A DNA stretch of 64,000 bases from Dyella_B jejuensis (GTDB lineage: Bacteria > Pseudomonadota > Gammaproteobacteria > Xanthomonadales > Rhodanobacteraceae). How positions within the stretch are numbered: the first letter of the stretch is position 1; the number at the start of each line of letters is the position of its first letter. The notes beneath the pieces were generated by a model. It saw only the letters and a list, made by a program, of their open reading frames with translations. It had not been told where the DNA came from and searched no databases. Of this stretch, positions 51,495-59,939 are shown piece by piece. The stretch covers positions 186,001 to 250,000 of the forward strand of contig NZ_JADIKJ010000002.1 in the NCBI RefSeq assembly GCF_044904675.1. Reading direction: 5' to 3'. A program made the translations under genes and the position numbers.

Positions 51495-51925
51495 CGATGG
51501 TTTTCAACGAGCCAGAACAGACGGCCGTGCGGTTGCATACCGCTTCAATCAGCGCGCGCTGGCGCGATCTGGATGCGTTCAATCACGTCAACAATTCGAG
51601 CTATCTCACCTTCCTGGAAGAGGCGCGCCTGCAATGGCTGCAGCAATTGCAGGGACCCTGGCTCAGCGATCACGCCGTGCCGGTCATGGCGGCCAGCCAG
51701 CTCAACTATCGCCGGCCGATCGCGTGGCCGGCGCAACTGCGCGTGGAGCTGTACTGCATGCGCCTGGGCCATAGCTCCATGACGATCGGGCACCGTATCC
51801 TGGAGGCCACCGATCAGGACACGCTGTATTGCGATGGACACATCGTGATGGTCTGGATGGATCCGGCCACCGGCAAATCCGTCGCCTTGCCGCCAGCGGT
51901 GCGTGAAGCCGGAACAAACGGCTGA
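51491..51925 (+). CDS. Acyl-CoA thioesterase (4HBT/YbgC-like hotdog protein)
   Basis: A 144-aa hotdog-fold thioesterase. The segment RWRDLDAFNHVNNSSYLTF contains the conserved aspartate and HVNN of the 4-hydroxybenzoyl-CoA thioesterase type, followed by the LEEARLQWLQ helix. The start ATG overlaps the uvrA stop (ATGA). It likely hydrolyses acyl-CoA esters; chain preference cannot be read from sequence. Confidence 0.85.
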   Translation: MTMVFNEPEQTAVRLHTASISARWRDLDAFNHVNNSSYLTFLEEARLQWLQQLQGPWLSDHAVPVMAASQLNYRRPIAWPAQLRVELYCMRLGHSSMTIGHRILEATDQDTLYCDGHIVMVWMDPATGKSVALPPAVREAGTNG

Positions 51926-52004
51926 ACGCAGGCGTCCTCGTGGCGCTCCAGCATCCGCCCATGCTCGTTATGATGGCAGCGGATTTCTGCCGATGGAGCG
52001 CACC

Positions 52005-53468
52005 ATGACGATCCCGCCCCGAACCGCCCTCGCCTTTGCCTGCATCGCTTTCTGCGGCAGCTCGCTGGCAGGGGCGGCCGACCATGCGTCGATAACGTTG
52101 TATCGCAGCGACAGCTCCGGGCTCTATGCCAGCAACGGCGACAACAACGTCACGGACGGTTATGCCGTGGTGCGCGAACAGCGCAGCGTCACCTTGCAGG
52201 CGGGCGTGCACGATCTGGTGCTGGGCGACCTGCCGAACAACCTCGATGCCGAAGCGATCGCGCTTGGCTTTCCCGGCGACGGAGCCAAGGTCGTTTCCCA
52301 GCGGCTACTGCTGGGCCAAGGCGCCAATGCCGCGCTTACCGGTCTGACCGGCAGCTATGTCGCCGTACTGGGCGAAAACGGACAACCACTGGCCAGCGGC
52401 ACGCTATTGCGTGCGAGTGACGACGGCCTGGTGGTCCGCAACAGCGGCGGCAGCACTACGCTGATCCGCCAGTACGCCGCAGTGAGCACCAGTGGCGCGT
52501 CGTTTCCCACCGGTTCAAGCCTGCGCCTGCGCGTGGATGCAGCGCGCGACGGCCAGGCATTGGCTGTGTTGAGCTATCCCATGTCTGGCATCGGCTGGCG
52601 CGCCGCATACGTTGCCACTTTGCAACCGGGCAACCGTTGCAGCATGCAATTTGAATCACGCGCCAGCATTGCCAACCGCAGCGGCCGCGACTGGCGCGAT
52701 ACCAAGCTGGTGCTGATCGCCGGCGAACCCCAATTCGCCAAAGCCTCCGGGCCACGCCCGATGATGATGATGCGCGCCATGGCGGCACCCGCGGCGGCGG
52801 AAGCGCTGCCGGAACAGTCCTCGCTGGCCGATTACCGCAGCTATACCCTGCCCGCGCCCGTCGACCTGCCCGATGGCAGCATCAGCCAGGTGCCGCTGTA
52901 CGCGACGCGCATGCTGGACTGCGAACGTACCGCCCTTTACGAGAACGGCGGCAACTGGTTGCCACCGCAACCCATGCTCAACAGCGATTTCAACGCCGAC
53001 AGCCATAGCAGCATCGTCAGCACCTTGCGACTTACCGCCTTCGACAGCCTGCCGGCCGGCTATCTGCGCGTGCTGACTGCCGATCGCCAAGGCGTGCCAC
53101 AATTCATCGGCGAAGGCCGCATCAACGACACCCCGAAAGGCAGCGACGCCACGATTACGCTGGGTACCGCATTCGACCTGCGTGGTGGGCGGGAACGTAC
53201 CCGCTTCCACGTCGACCCGGCTGGCCGCAGCATGGACGAAGCCTTTCGCATCACCCTGACCAATGCCGGCGACAGCGCGCGCATCGTGACGGTGCGCGAA
53301 CACCCCAATCGCTGGCGGGAATGGAAGCTGACCTCCTCGTCCATGGCACCGGGCGAGCAAACGGCCGACACGCTGGAGTTCCGCGTCAATGTGCCCGCGA
53401 ACGGAAAGGCGACCCTGGACTATGCCGTGCGTTATACCTGGGCGGCCGGCGATCGGCCGCAATCCTGA
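52005..53468 (+). CDS. DUF4139 domain-containing secreted protein
   Basis: A 487-aa exported protein. A signal peptide ends near LAGAADH, followed by an N-terminal domain and the DUF4139 beta-rich domain with the pattern VLSYPMSGIGWRAAYVA and later EFRVNVPANGKATLDYAVRY in outline. The ATG at 52005 follows GGAG by six bases; ATG 51993 and a GTG at 51903 are upstream alternatives. Function is unknown. A methionine run (PMMMMRAMAAP) near residue 250 is unusual. Confidence 0.82.
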   Translation: MTIPPRTALAFACIAFCGSSLAGAADHASITLYRSDSSGLYASNGDNNVTDGYAVVREQRSVTLQAGVHDLVLGDLPNNLDAEAIALGFPGDGAKVVSQRLLLGQGANAALTGLTGSYVAVLGENGQPLASGTLLRASDDGLVVRNSGGSTTLIRQYAAVSTSGASFPTGSSLRLRVDAARDGQALAVLSYPMSGIGWRAAYVATLQPGNRCSMQFESRASIANRSGRDWRDTKLVLIAGEPQFAKASGPRPMMMMRAMAAPAAAEALPEQSSLADYRSYTLPAPVDLPDGSISQVPLYATRMLDCERTALYENGGNWLPPQPMLNSDFNADSHSSIVSTLRLTAFDSLPAGYLRVLTADRQGVPQFIGEGRINDTPKGSDATITLGTAFDLRGGRERTRFHVDPAGRSMDEAFRITLTNAGDSARIVTVREHPNRWREWKLTSSSMAPGEQTADTLEFRVNVPANGKATLDYAVRYTWAAGDRPQS

Positions 53469-53485
53469 CTTCTTCTGGAGTTTCC

Positions 53486-54244
53486 ATGCTCAATCTCATC
53501 AAGCACGAAACCGTTGCCGAGCTGCAGCTTGCGCGGCCACCCGCCAATGCGCTCAATCTCGAGTTGCTGCGCGCGATTCAGGCCGGCTTGACACAAGCCG
53601 CGCAAAGCGGCGCCCAGGGCATCGTGCTATCGGGAGCGCAAGGCATGTTTTCGGCCGGGGTCGACGTTCCGGCCTTGCTCACCTGTGATCGTGCGGGCGT
53701 GCGCGAGTTCTGGCGCGAATTCTTCGCCACCTGCGCGGCGCTTGCGCATTCGCCGGTGCCGGTAGTGGCGGCCATTACCGGCCACAGTCCGGCTGGGGGC
53801 GCGGTGCTATCGCTCTTTTGCGACTACCGCGTCATGGCCCAGGGGCCTTATCGCATCGGCTTGAATGAAGTGCAGGTGGGACTGATCGCACCCGATTGCA
53901 TCCAGATGGCTCTGCGCCGGGTCGTCGGCGCCTATCGCGCGGAGCGATTGCTGGTATCGGGAGCATTGGTCGATGCCCAGCAGGCACTGGCCTATGGTCT
54001 TGTCGATGAGTTGGCCGGAGTCGAGCAGGTGCTTACACGTGCGCTGCACTGGCTGGACGAACTGCTCGCACTCCCATCGCGCGCCATGCTGGCCACGCGC
54101 CATATCGCGCGCAAGGATCTGATCGATACCTATGCCGACATCGATGCCTTGCCCATCGATACCTTTGTCGATGCGTTTTTCCATCCGCAGACGCAGGCTA
54201 CGCTCCAAGAACTGGTTGCGCGCCTGAAGAACAAAACCCGGTGA
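53486..54244 (+). CDS. Crotonase, delta3-delta2-enoyl-CoA isomerase-like
   Basis: A 252-aa enoyl-CoA hydratase/isomerase superfamily protein. GHSPAGGAVLSLFCDYRVMA and then IGLNEVQVGLIAP resemble the mitochondrial delta3,delta2-enoyl-CoA isomerase ECI1, including the single catalytic glutamate in LNEVQ and the AGG oxyanion segment. A hydratase would have a second glutamate in the GGG-ME-type position, which is absent here. It probably handles unsaturated fatty acids with odd-placed double bonds. A TGGAG site precedes the ATG. Confidence 0.8.
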   Translation: MLNLIKHETVAELQLARPPANALNLELLRAIQAGLTQAAQSGAQGIVLSGAQGMFSAGVDVPALLTCDRAGVREFWREFFATCAALAHSPVPVVAAITGHSPAGGAVLSLFCDYRVMAQGPYRIGLNEVQVGLIAPDCIQMALRRVVGAYRAERLLVSGALVDAQQALAYGLVDELAGVEQVLTRALHWLDELLALPSRAMLATRHIARKDLIDTYADIDALPIDTFVDAFFHPQTQATLQELVARLKNKTR

Positions 54245-54295
54245 GTGCTGCGCGCGGCATGTGATGTGTCGCGCACAGCATCGTTTCGCGGGCGC

Positions 54296-54859
54296 TTAGA
54301 GCGTAATGATCTCCAGCGTTCCATAACCGTAGATTTGAGAGACGCCCGCACCACCGAGTTGGCACGCCAATACGTTCAAATTCGGAAACGTCAGGGTCAT
54401 CACGGCAGGGCTGCCGGCAAAGGTGCCCGACACCATCGTTCCGGTGAACGTTACTTGTAGTCCCGCGGCGATATAGACCGGGCTGAAGCTACCCTGGAAC
54501 ACGCTGGACGATCCGTCGCTCCATGTGAAATAACGGGTAACCGGTTGTGGCACGAGATTGGCCTCGTTGTCGGCGCAACTGGTGCCGATGACAGGCTGGG
54601 TTGCGTTGTCGTAGACGCCATTCTCGGGATTCAGCAGCGACGTCAGGCCCGGGCATGCGCCCAAGTCGTCGTAGTTGACGGTGATGTTTGCCGGCTTGCT
54701 GGTGAGCGGCTGGCTATAAACCGCGCGCTCGACCATCTGGCAAGTCGTTATCGATTGCGCGTGGGAATTCCTGGGTAAAAAGGCGCATCCCAACAGCACC
54801 ATCATCCACGCCATCAACGACAAATACCGACGAATGCAACTGCTCTGTGTCGTAATCAT
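54296..54859 (-). CDS. Hypothetical secreted protein
   Basis: A 187-aa protein with an N-terminal signal region (YLSLMAWMMVLLGCAFLP, ending about NSHAQ) and a Ser/Thr/Gly-rich, beta-prone mature part with several cysteines (TTCQMVERA, DLGACPG, GTSCADNEA and LACQLGG). AGGAG lies seven bases before ATG 54859. I do not recognise a family. The 373 bases between it and the sulfurtransferase (54860-55232) show no credible gene. Confidence 0.6.
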   Translation of the reverse strand: MITTQSSCIRRYLSLMAWMMVLLGCAFLPRNSHAQSITTCQMVERAVYSQPLTSKPANITVNYDDLGACPGLTSLLNPENGVYDNATQPVIGTSCADNEANLVPQPVTRYFTWSDGSSSVFQGSFSPVYIAAGLQVTFTGTMVSGTFAGSPAVMTLTFPNLNVLACQLGGAGVSQIYGYGTLEIITL

Positions 54860-55232
54860 GTCCATTCTCCTGGCTTCGGCCACTGGGTAAGAGTTAACTG
54901 CCTGCGGCAGGCAACTCGACGACATTGACGTGCGTCACGGAGGCTTCGGGCGAAGCGCTATCGAAAGCTTTGTTTTCATTCCCCTGGCCAAAGCACCTGC
55001 CATGCGATTGCGCGGCCTTATGCATGCGACGTTGCGTCATACGGACGACTAGCAAATGCCGGCCAAGCTCTATGGCCCACCGACGAGCGCAGATGGCAAC
55101 ACAGCCGTCATTAATGCCGTGTTGCCGCTCGGTGACCCAGTAAAAACGGTGTCTGGCCCAGATATCGCGCAACAGGCATCGATGCTTGCCTGTACGCAAG
55201 GGTATAACCGCACTTCTGTGCGATATCGAAAC

Positions 55233-56081
55233 CTAGGGATGCTCTGTCGCCACCGGCCGCGAGGCATCGCTCACCCATCCACTCCACGATGGCGCATAAA
55301 GCCGCGATCCCGAAAGACCGGCATGTTCCATCGCCAGCAGGTTGTGGCACGCGGTGACGCCAGAGCCACACATGTGCACGACTTGCCCGGGGGCATGGTC
55401 GCCGATGACGGCAAGGAATTCCTGGCGAAGCATGGCCGGCGATTTGAAGTGGCCGTCAGCCTGCAGGTTGTCCGAGAAAGGACGGTTCGCCGCGCCCGGC
55501 ACGTGGCCGGCGGCGCGATCGAGCGGCTCGACTTCACCCCGATAGCGTGGCGTCGCGCGTGCATCCAACAATAGATCGCCTGACATGTTTGCGACAGCAA
55601 GGTGCTCGAGCACGATCTGGTTTGTGTCGTAACGCAGGCTCACCGGCGTCGGCGCGCGAGGCGTCACTTCCTGCGACACTGGCAGCCTGGCCGCCTTCCA
55701 CGCGGCATAGCCGCCATCGAGTACGGCCGCCTCGGGCACGCCGCACACCTGCAGCAACCACCACAGGCGTGCTGCCGCCAAGGCGCCATGGCTCGCGTCA
55801 TAGCTCACCACCTGCAAGCCTGGACGCCAGCCCCAGCGGGCCAGCAGTGCGGAAAAAGAGGTCTCCGAGGGCAGCGGATGCCGCCCCAAGCCGAGTTCCA
55901 CGCGGCTGAGGTCGGAAAGATCACGGTCCAGGCTGGCGAATACGGCACCAGGAATATGCTCGGTCTGGTAATCGCGCTCGCCCTTGCCGGAGTCGAACTG
56001 GTCGTAACGGCAATCCACGATCAGGACGCCTTCCGGCGACAACGCGGCGAGTTCTTCCGCGGAAATCAGCGTGCTTTTCAT
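55233..56081 (-). CDS. sseA: 3-mercaptopyruvate sulfurtransferase (tandem rhodanese)
   Basis: A 282-aa protein of two rhodanese domains. The inactive N-terminal domain spans about 1-140 and the C-terminal one has the active-site loop CGSGVTA in HMCGSGVTACHNLL. The CGSGVTA form is typical of mercaptopyruvate rather than thiosulfate sulfurtransferases. It moves sulfur from 3-mercaptopyruvate to acceptors in cysteine breakdown. The ATG overlaps the stop of the NUDIX gene by four bases, indicating an operon with it and the DUF1289 gene. Confidence 0.9.
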   Translation of the reverse strand: MKSTLISAEELAALSPEGVLIVDCRYDQFDSGKGERDYQTEHIPGAVFASLDRDLSDLSRVELGLGRHPLPSETSFSALLARWGWRPGLQVVSYDASHGALAAARLWWLLQVCGVPEAAVLDGGYAAWKAARLPVSQEVTPRAPTPVSLRYDTNQIVLEHLAVANMSGDLLLDARATPRYRGEVEPLDRAAGHVPGAANRPFSDNLQADGHFKSPAMLRQEFLAVIGDHAPGQVVHMCGSGVTACHNLLAMEHAGLSGSRLYAPSWSGWVSDASRPVATEHP

Positions 56082-56668
56082 GATCGTTCCATCCTCTGCA
56101 ATAAATTCTGCAATATCGCCGCCGTAGCCCCCCAGATACGGTGCCCGTCGTACTCGAATTCAACCATTTCGCGTCGATGGCCGCGGTATTCCATGACGTA
56201 ACGTTTCAGGTTCGCCGATTCAAGGAAGAACGCAAACGGCACCTCGAACACCTCGGCCACCTCGTCGGGAGCGGCGCAAAACCGTGCCCCGGCGGCAATG
56301 CTGGCAACTACGGGCGTGATGCAGAACCCGCTGATGGTTTCGAAACAATCGAGATAACCCAGCGGGGTGACCAGCGAACGGTCCAGGCCGATTTCTTCTT
56401 CACTCTCGCGTAACGCCGTGGTCAGTGCGTCGGCATCGTCCGGATCGGAACTGCCGCCGGGGAACGCTACCTGCCCCGCGTGCGAGCTGAGATGGTCAGT
56501 GCGCACGGTAAAAATCAGTCGCGGCTGCTCACCGTCACGCAGGCCGATCAGCACGGCCGCGGGCCGACGCTCGGTTCTGCCAACCAGTTCGGTCATTTGC
56601 GCATGGTTCCATCCCGGCGCCGCAGGCGGCTGCGACAGCGGGCGCAACGCGCGCAGCAAGGCATGCAT
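56078..56668 (-). CDS. NUDIX hydrolase, CoA pyrophosphatase-like
   Basis: A 196-aa NUDIX hydrolase. The NUDIX box runs through GGSSDPDDADALTTAL and RESEEEIGLD, and an upstream LSSHAGQVAFPGG resembles the UPF0035/NudL signature of CoA diphosphatases. It would cleave CoA to phosphopantetheine and 3',5'-ADP. ATG 56668 overlaps the stop of the DUF1289 gene by one base, and the gene end overlaps sseA. A longer frame upstream lies inside DUF1289 and is rejected. Confidence 0.87.
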   Translation of the reverse strand: MHALLRALRPLSQPPAAPGWNHAQMTELVGRTERRPAAVLIGLRDGEQPRLIFTVRTDHLSSHAGQVAFPGGSSDPDDADALTTALRESEEEIGLDRSLVTPLGYLDCFETISGFCITPVVASIAAGARFCAAPDEVAEVFEVPFAFFLESANLKRYVMEYRGHRREMVEFEYDGHRIWGATAAILQNLLQRMERS

Positions 56669-56859
56669 CACGCGGACTCGCGTGCGGGCAATACCACGTC
56701 CATATAGTGCGTTCGCTCGGCCTCGCTCATGCCGCGCCAACGGGCGATTTCATCGCCGGTGCGGTAGCAGCCCAGGCAATAGCCGTGCGGATCGAGCCGG
56801 CAGATGCCGACACACGGACTCAAGATGGCTTGCAGCGGGAGGTGGGGATCGTTCGACAT
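56668..56859 (-). CDS. DUF1289 domain-containing protein
   Basis: A 63-aa protein with the family pattern SPCVGICRLDPHGYCLGCYRT, four cysteines that could bind a metal, and RWRGMSEAERTHYM. Small Cys-rich proteins of this family have no established function. It leads the DUF1289-NUDIX-sseA operon. Confidence 0.87.
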   Translation of the reverse strand: MSNDPHLPLQAILSPCVGICRLDPHGYCLGCYRTGDEIARWRGMSEAERTHYMDVVLPARESA

Positions 56860-56912
56860 GCACCCGCCATGCTAACGCAGACGCTACCGGGGAGGTTAGA
56901 CCCGCTTCGCTC

Positions 56913-57659
56913 TCAAGGATTGGGAGCCCGCGGATCCGGCGGTTTGATGTCGAGCAACTCGATATCGAATACCAGCGTCTGGTTGGGGCCAATACGCGGC
57001 AATGCGCCATGTTCGCCATAGGCCAGTTGCGGCGGAATGACCACCTTCCAGCGATCGCCGACATGCATGCGCGGTATCACGTACTGCCAGCCGCGGATGA
57101 CTTTGTCCACGGTGAAGCTCACCGGCGAACCACGTGCCCAGGTGCTGTCGAACTCGGTGCCATCGATCAGCATGCCGCGATAGTTCACCGTCACCCGGCT
57201 GTCGATGCCCGGGCTGACCGTGCCGTCGCCCTTCTTGATCACCGAATACTGGATGCCCGAGGGTAACTGCACGACACCCGGCAGGGTGGCGTTGTGCGTC
57301 ATGTATTCGGTGCTCTTGCGCGCGTTGTCGGCGGCGATGTGCTTGTACTCGGCCATCGCCTGATCGTGCATGCGTTCGCCCAGGCCGACCAGTTGCTCGT
57401 ACATCTCCTGCTTGGGCACCGCTGGCGGGCGCTTGGCATAGGCATCCTCGATCGCCTTTTGCAGCACCGCCATGTCCACCGGGAAATCGCCCTCGGCGAA
57501 TTGCGTGCCGATGCGGTAGCCGATGGCGTAGGAAAGTTTGTGCTTGTCGAGCTTTGCCGGCGCCGGTTGCGATGGGCCGGGAGCGGCAGGGCCCTGCGCC
57601 TGCACCGCGAACGCGGCAAGCAGCAGGAAACCCGCGACCAGCCAGCGCGTGTGTGCCAT
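56913..57659 (-). CDS. FKBP-type peptidyl-prolyl isomerase (Mip/FkpA-like)
   Basis: A 248-aa exported proline isomerase. A signal peptide (LVAGFLLLAAFAVQAQ) is followed by a helical N-terminal dimerisation domain (about 40-140) that begins KHKLSYAIGYRIGTQ, and a C-terminal FKBP domain with VTVNYRGMLIDGTEFDST and GDRWKVVIPPQLAYGEHG. ATG 57659 follows GGAG by six bases; ATG 57671 lacks a site. It probably helps fold periplasmic proteins. The 384 bases upstream to the next gene hold only a 16-codon open frame with a good ribosome site (57741-57791). Confidence 0.92.
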   Translation of the reverse strand: MAHTRWLVAGFLLLAAFAVQAQGPAAPGPSQPAPAKLDKHKLSYAIGYRIGTQFAEGDFPVDMAVLQKAIEDAYAKRPPAVPKQEMYEQLVGLGERMHDQAMAEYKHIAADNARKSTEYMTHNATLPGVVQLPSGIQYSVIKKGDGTVSPGIDSRVTVNYRGMLIDGTEFDSTWARGSPVSFTVDKVIRGWQYVIPRMHVGDRWKVVIPPQLAYGEHGALPRIGPNQTLVFDIELLDIKPPDPRAPNP

Positions 57660-58043
57660 TAGTTTCTCCATGGTGCGGAGCAGAACCGGTGCCGCCGCGC
57701 TGCCTGCCCGGCGACAAACTTCCGGGTCGGTCCGGTTTGTTTACATGACGGCGGCATCGCTGGTTTGGATATCGGCATATAACTGACTCATTCGTCCTTG
57801 CCCTGCGAGCAAACGGAACCGGCGCGGGCTGCACGGAGAAGCCGATCCGGCCCTTAGCATAGCGAAAGCCACCATCCTGAGTAGTCCGGCAGTCTCGTGC
57901 GGCCGGAACCGCCCGGATCGGCGAGGCTGAACGGCTACCACCGGCACTCCTGGGACAAGCATGGCCTGGTCATGCGTAAGCATTGGGCAGGCTCTGAGAA
58001 CGTATCGGGGCGGCAAAGGTTCCCGCTGCTAAAATCGCGCTTC

Positions 58044-58847
58044 ATGTCCAATACGGAGTCCAACGTGGCTTACCGCAATCTTGAGATCGGCAATCGCGGC
58101 GCGGTGCGCACCATCACCGTCAACCGGCCGGACAAGCTCAATGCGCTCAATCGCGAGACATTGAATGAACTGACTCTTGCGTTCGCGCAAGCCGCACAGG
58201 ACGATGCCGTGCGCGTGGCCGTGCTGGCCGGCGCGGGCGAGAAAGCGTTTGTCGCCGGCGCGGATATCAGCGAGATGCACGGCTATACGCCGGTACAGGC
58301 GCAAGGCTTTTCGCGCACCGGCCAGCGGCTGATGAGCAGCATCGAGCGGCTCGGCAAGCCGGTGATCGCGCGCATCCAGGGTTTCGCGCTAGGTGGCGGC
58401 ATGGAGCTGGCAATGGCCTGCCATCTGCGCGTTGCCAGCGAAAAGGCCAAGTTCGGCCAGCCGGAAATCAACCTCGGCCTGATTCCCGGCTTTGGCGGCA
58501 CCCAGCGTCTGCTGCGCCTCGCAGGCCGTAGCGCGGCGCTGGAACTTTGCCTGACCGGCAGCACCATGACCGCGCAGCGCGCCTACGAACTGGGCGTGGT
58601 CAGCCGCGTGGTCGCGCCGGAGGCGCTGGATGAAGCCGTCGATGCACTCGCCGAGCAACTGGCCTCGGCAGCGCCACTGGCTGCGGCGGGCATTCTCGAT
58701 GCTGTGTTGCAAGGCGGCGAAACCAGCATCGACCAGGGCCTGGAGTTCGAAACGCAGGCATTCGCATTGGCTTTCGCCACGGAGGACATGCGGGAGGGAA
58801 CCAGCGCGTTCCTGGAGAAACGCAAGGCTGCGTTCAAAGGTCGGTGA
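58044..58847 (+). CDS. Enoyl-CoA hydratase (crotonase)
   Basis: A 267-aa enoyl-CoA hydratase. Both catalytic glutamates are present, in GGGMELAMAC and GQPEINLGLIPGFGG, and the oxyanion residues lie in FVAGADISEM. It hydrates 2-enoyl-CoA in fatty acid or amino acid breakdown. The ATG 58044 begins MSNTESNVAYRNLE, the usual start; a longer frame upstream has no family match. No neighbouring genes in the pathway are seen. Confidence 0.92.
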   Translation: MSNTESNVAYRNLEIGNRGAVRTITVNRPDKLNALNRETLNELTLAFAQAAQDDAVRVAVLAGAGEKAFVAGADISEMHGYTPVQAQGFSRTGQRLMSSIERLGKPVIARIQGFALGGGMELAMACHLRVASEKAKFGQPEINLGLIPGFGGTQRLLRLAGRSAALELCLTGSTMTAQRAYELGVVSRVVAPEALDEAVDALAEQLASAAPLAAAGILDAVLQGGETSIDQGLEFETQAFALAFATEDMREGTSAFLEKRKAAFKGR

Positions 58848-58949
58848 GGGCTGGGCACGCCGATGAGACCTTGGGGCAAGGAGCAGTTGCGCGGAAATTG
58901 CGCTGCGCCAGCCCTTGCCTGCGGTCCGCCCGTTTTTCGCCGTCTCCGG

Positions 58950-59870
58950 TCAATGCGCTCCCCGATATTTTTTCTCGCCCGCGGCGATGCGCAAGTCCAA
59001 CCGGTTTTCAGGCGGAGCCAGCGGACAGGTCGCAAAGGACGTGAATGCGCACGGCGGGTTGTAGGCTTTGTTGAAATCCAGCACGACCTTGCCGTTCTCC
59101 GGTAGCGCCGCATAGAGAAAGCGCGCGGCGCCATAGGTTTCGTGGCCGGAAGTGCGGTCGGCCAGCACGAAGAACAGTTCGCCACCGGGCTCTTCCTGGT
59201 AAGGCAGCAACTCGTAGGTGTGGCCGTCGCGCGTGAAGACGGCCTTGCCAGGCACCTTCACTGTATCGATGGTGCCGATCACCGAACCCATCTGCAGTTC
59301 GTGCGGCGGCGTGAACGGCACCCAATCCGCGACGATGCGCCAGGACGGATCGATCGGAAAATAGTCGATGCCCAGGAAATGCTCGCGCGTGGACGCCTTG
59401 GCATCCTTGACGCGCAACGCCTTGCGGCCATCGCGATCGATCACGTAGAAATTCGTCGTGCCGAAAGCGACCGTGGTCGGCGACGCATCGCCGCTAACGT
59501 GCGCATCGTCGACCAGCGTGGCCTCATGCGCGGGTTTGCCATCCACGGTCGCGCCGCTGCCATCGGCCAACGTGATGTGCAGCTGCCCGGACTTATCCAG
59601 GTTGATCACACCCAGATGCGCCGGACCGGCCTGCAGCACCACATCGTTGTCGGCAGCGCTGCCGACTTTATTGCTGCCTTCCTGCAACCATTCCAGTCCG
59701 GTCAGGCTGAGCCAGCCATCCGGAGCGGTGAGTCGTGCGACACGCGCGGCACGCCATTGCTCGATGCTGTGCTGGTAGGCCTCCGGCGTGGCGGAGGATT
59801 GGGGAGATTGAGCATGCACGAGGGTCACTCCAGTGCCAAGGATCAGTCCGGCCAGGACATTACGCCACAT
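58950..59870 (-). CDS. DUF1684 domain-containing secreted protein
   Basis: A 306-aa exported protein. The signal peptide runs to about LVHAQSP. The mature part begins QHSIEQWRAARVARLTAPDG and contains DGWLSLTGLEWLQEG, FYVIDRDGRKALRVKD and, near the end, YNPPCAFTSFATCPLAP, all typical of DUF1684, whose function is not known. ATG 59870 gives a normal signal peptide; a longer upstream frame is unlikely. It lies 69 bases after mutL on the same strand. Confidence 0.86.
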   Translation of the reverse strand: MWRNVLAGLILGTGVTLVHAQSPQSSATPEAYQHSIEQWRAARVARLTAPDGWLSLTGLEWLQEGSNKVGSAADNDVVLQAGPAHLGVINLDKSGQLHITLADGSGATVDGKPAHEATLVDDAHVSGDASPTTVAFGTTNFYVIDRDGRKALRVKDAKASTREHFLGIDYFPIDPSWRIVADWVPFTPPHELQMGSVIGTIDTVKVPGKAVFTRDGHTYELLPYQEEPGGELFFVLADRTSGHETYGAARFLYAALPENGKVVLDFNKAYNPPCAFTSFATCPLAPPENRLDLRIAAGEKKYRGAH

Positions 59871-59939
59871 GAGGCTCGCTCCGCTCGATGCAAGATAAGA
59901 CCAGTATGGCCATCCATTTGCGAGCGGCACAAGCGCCAG

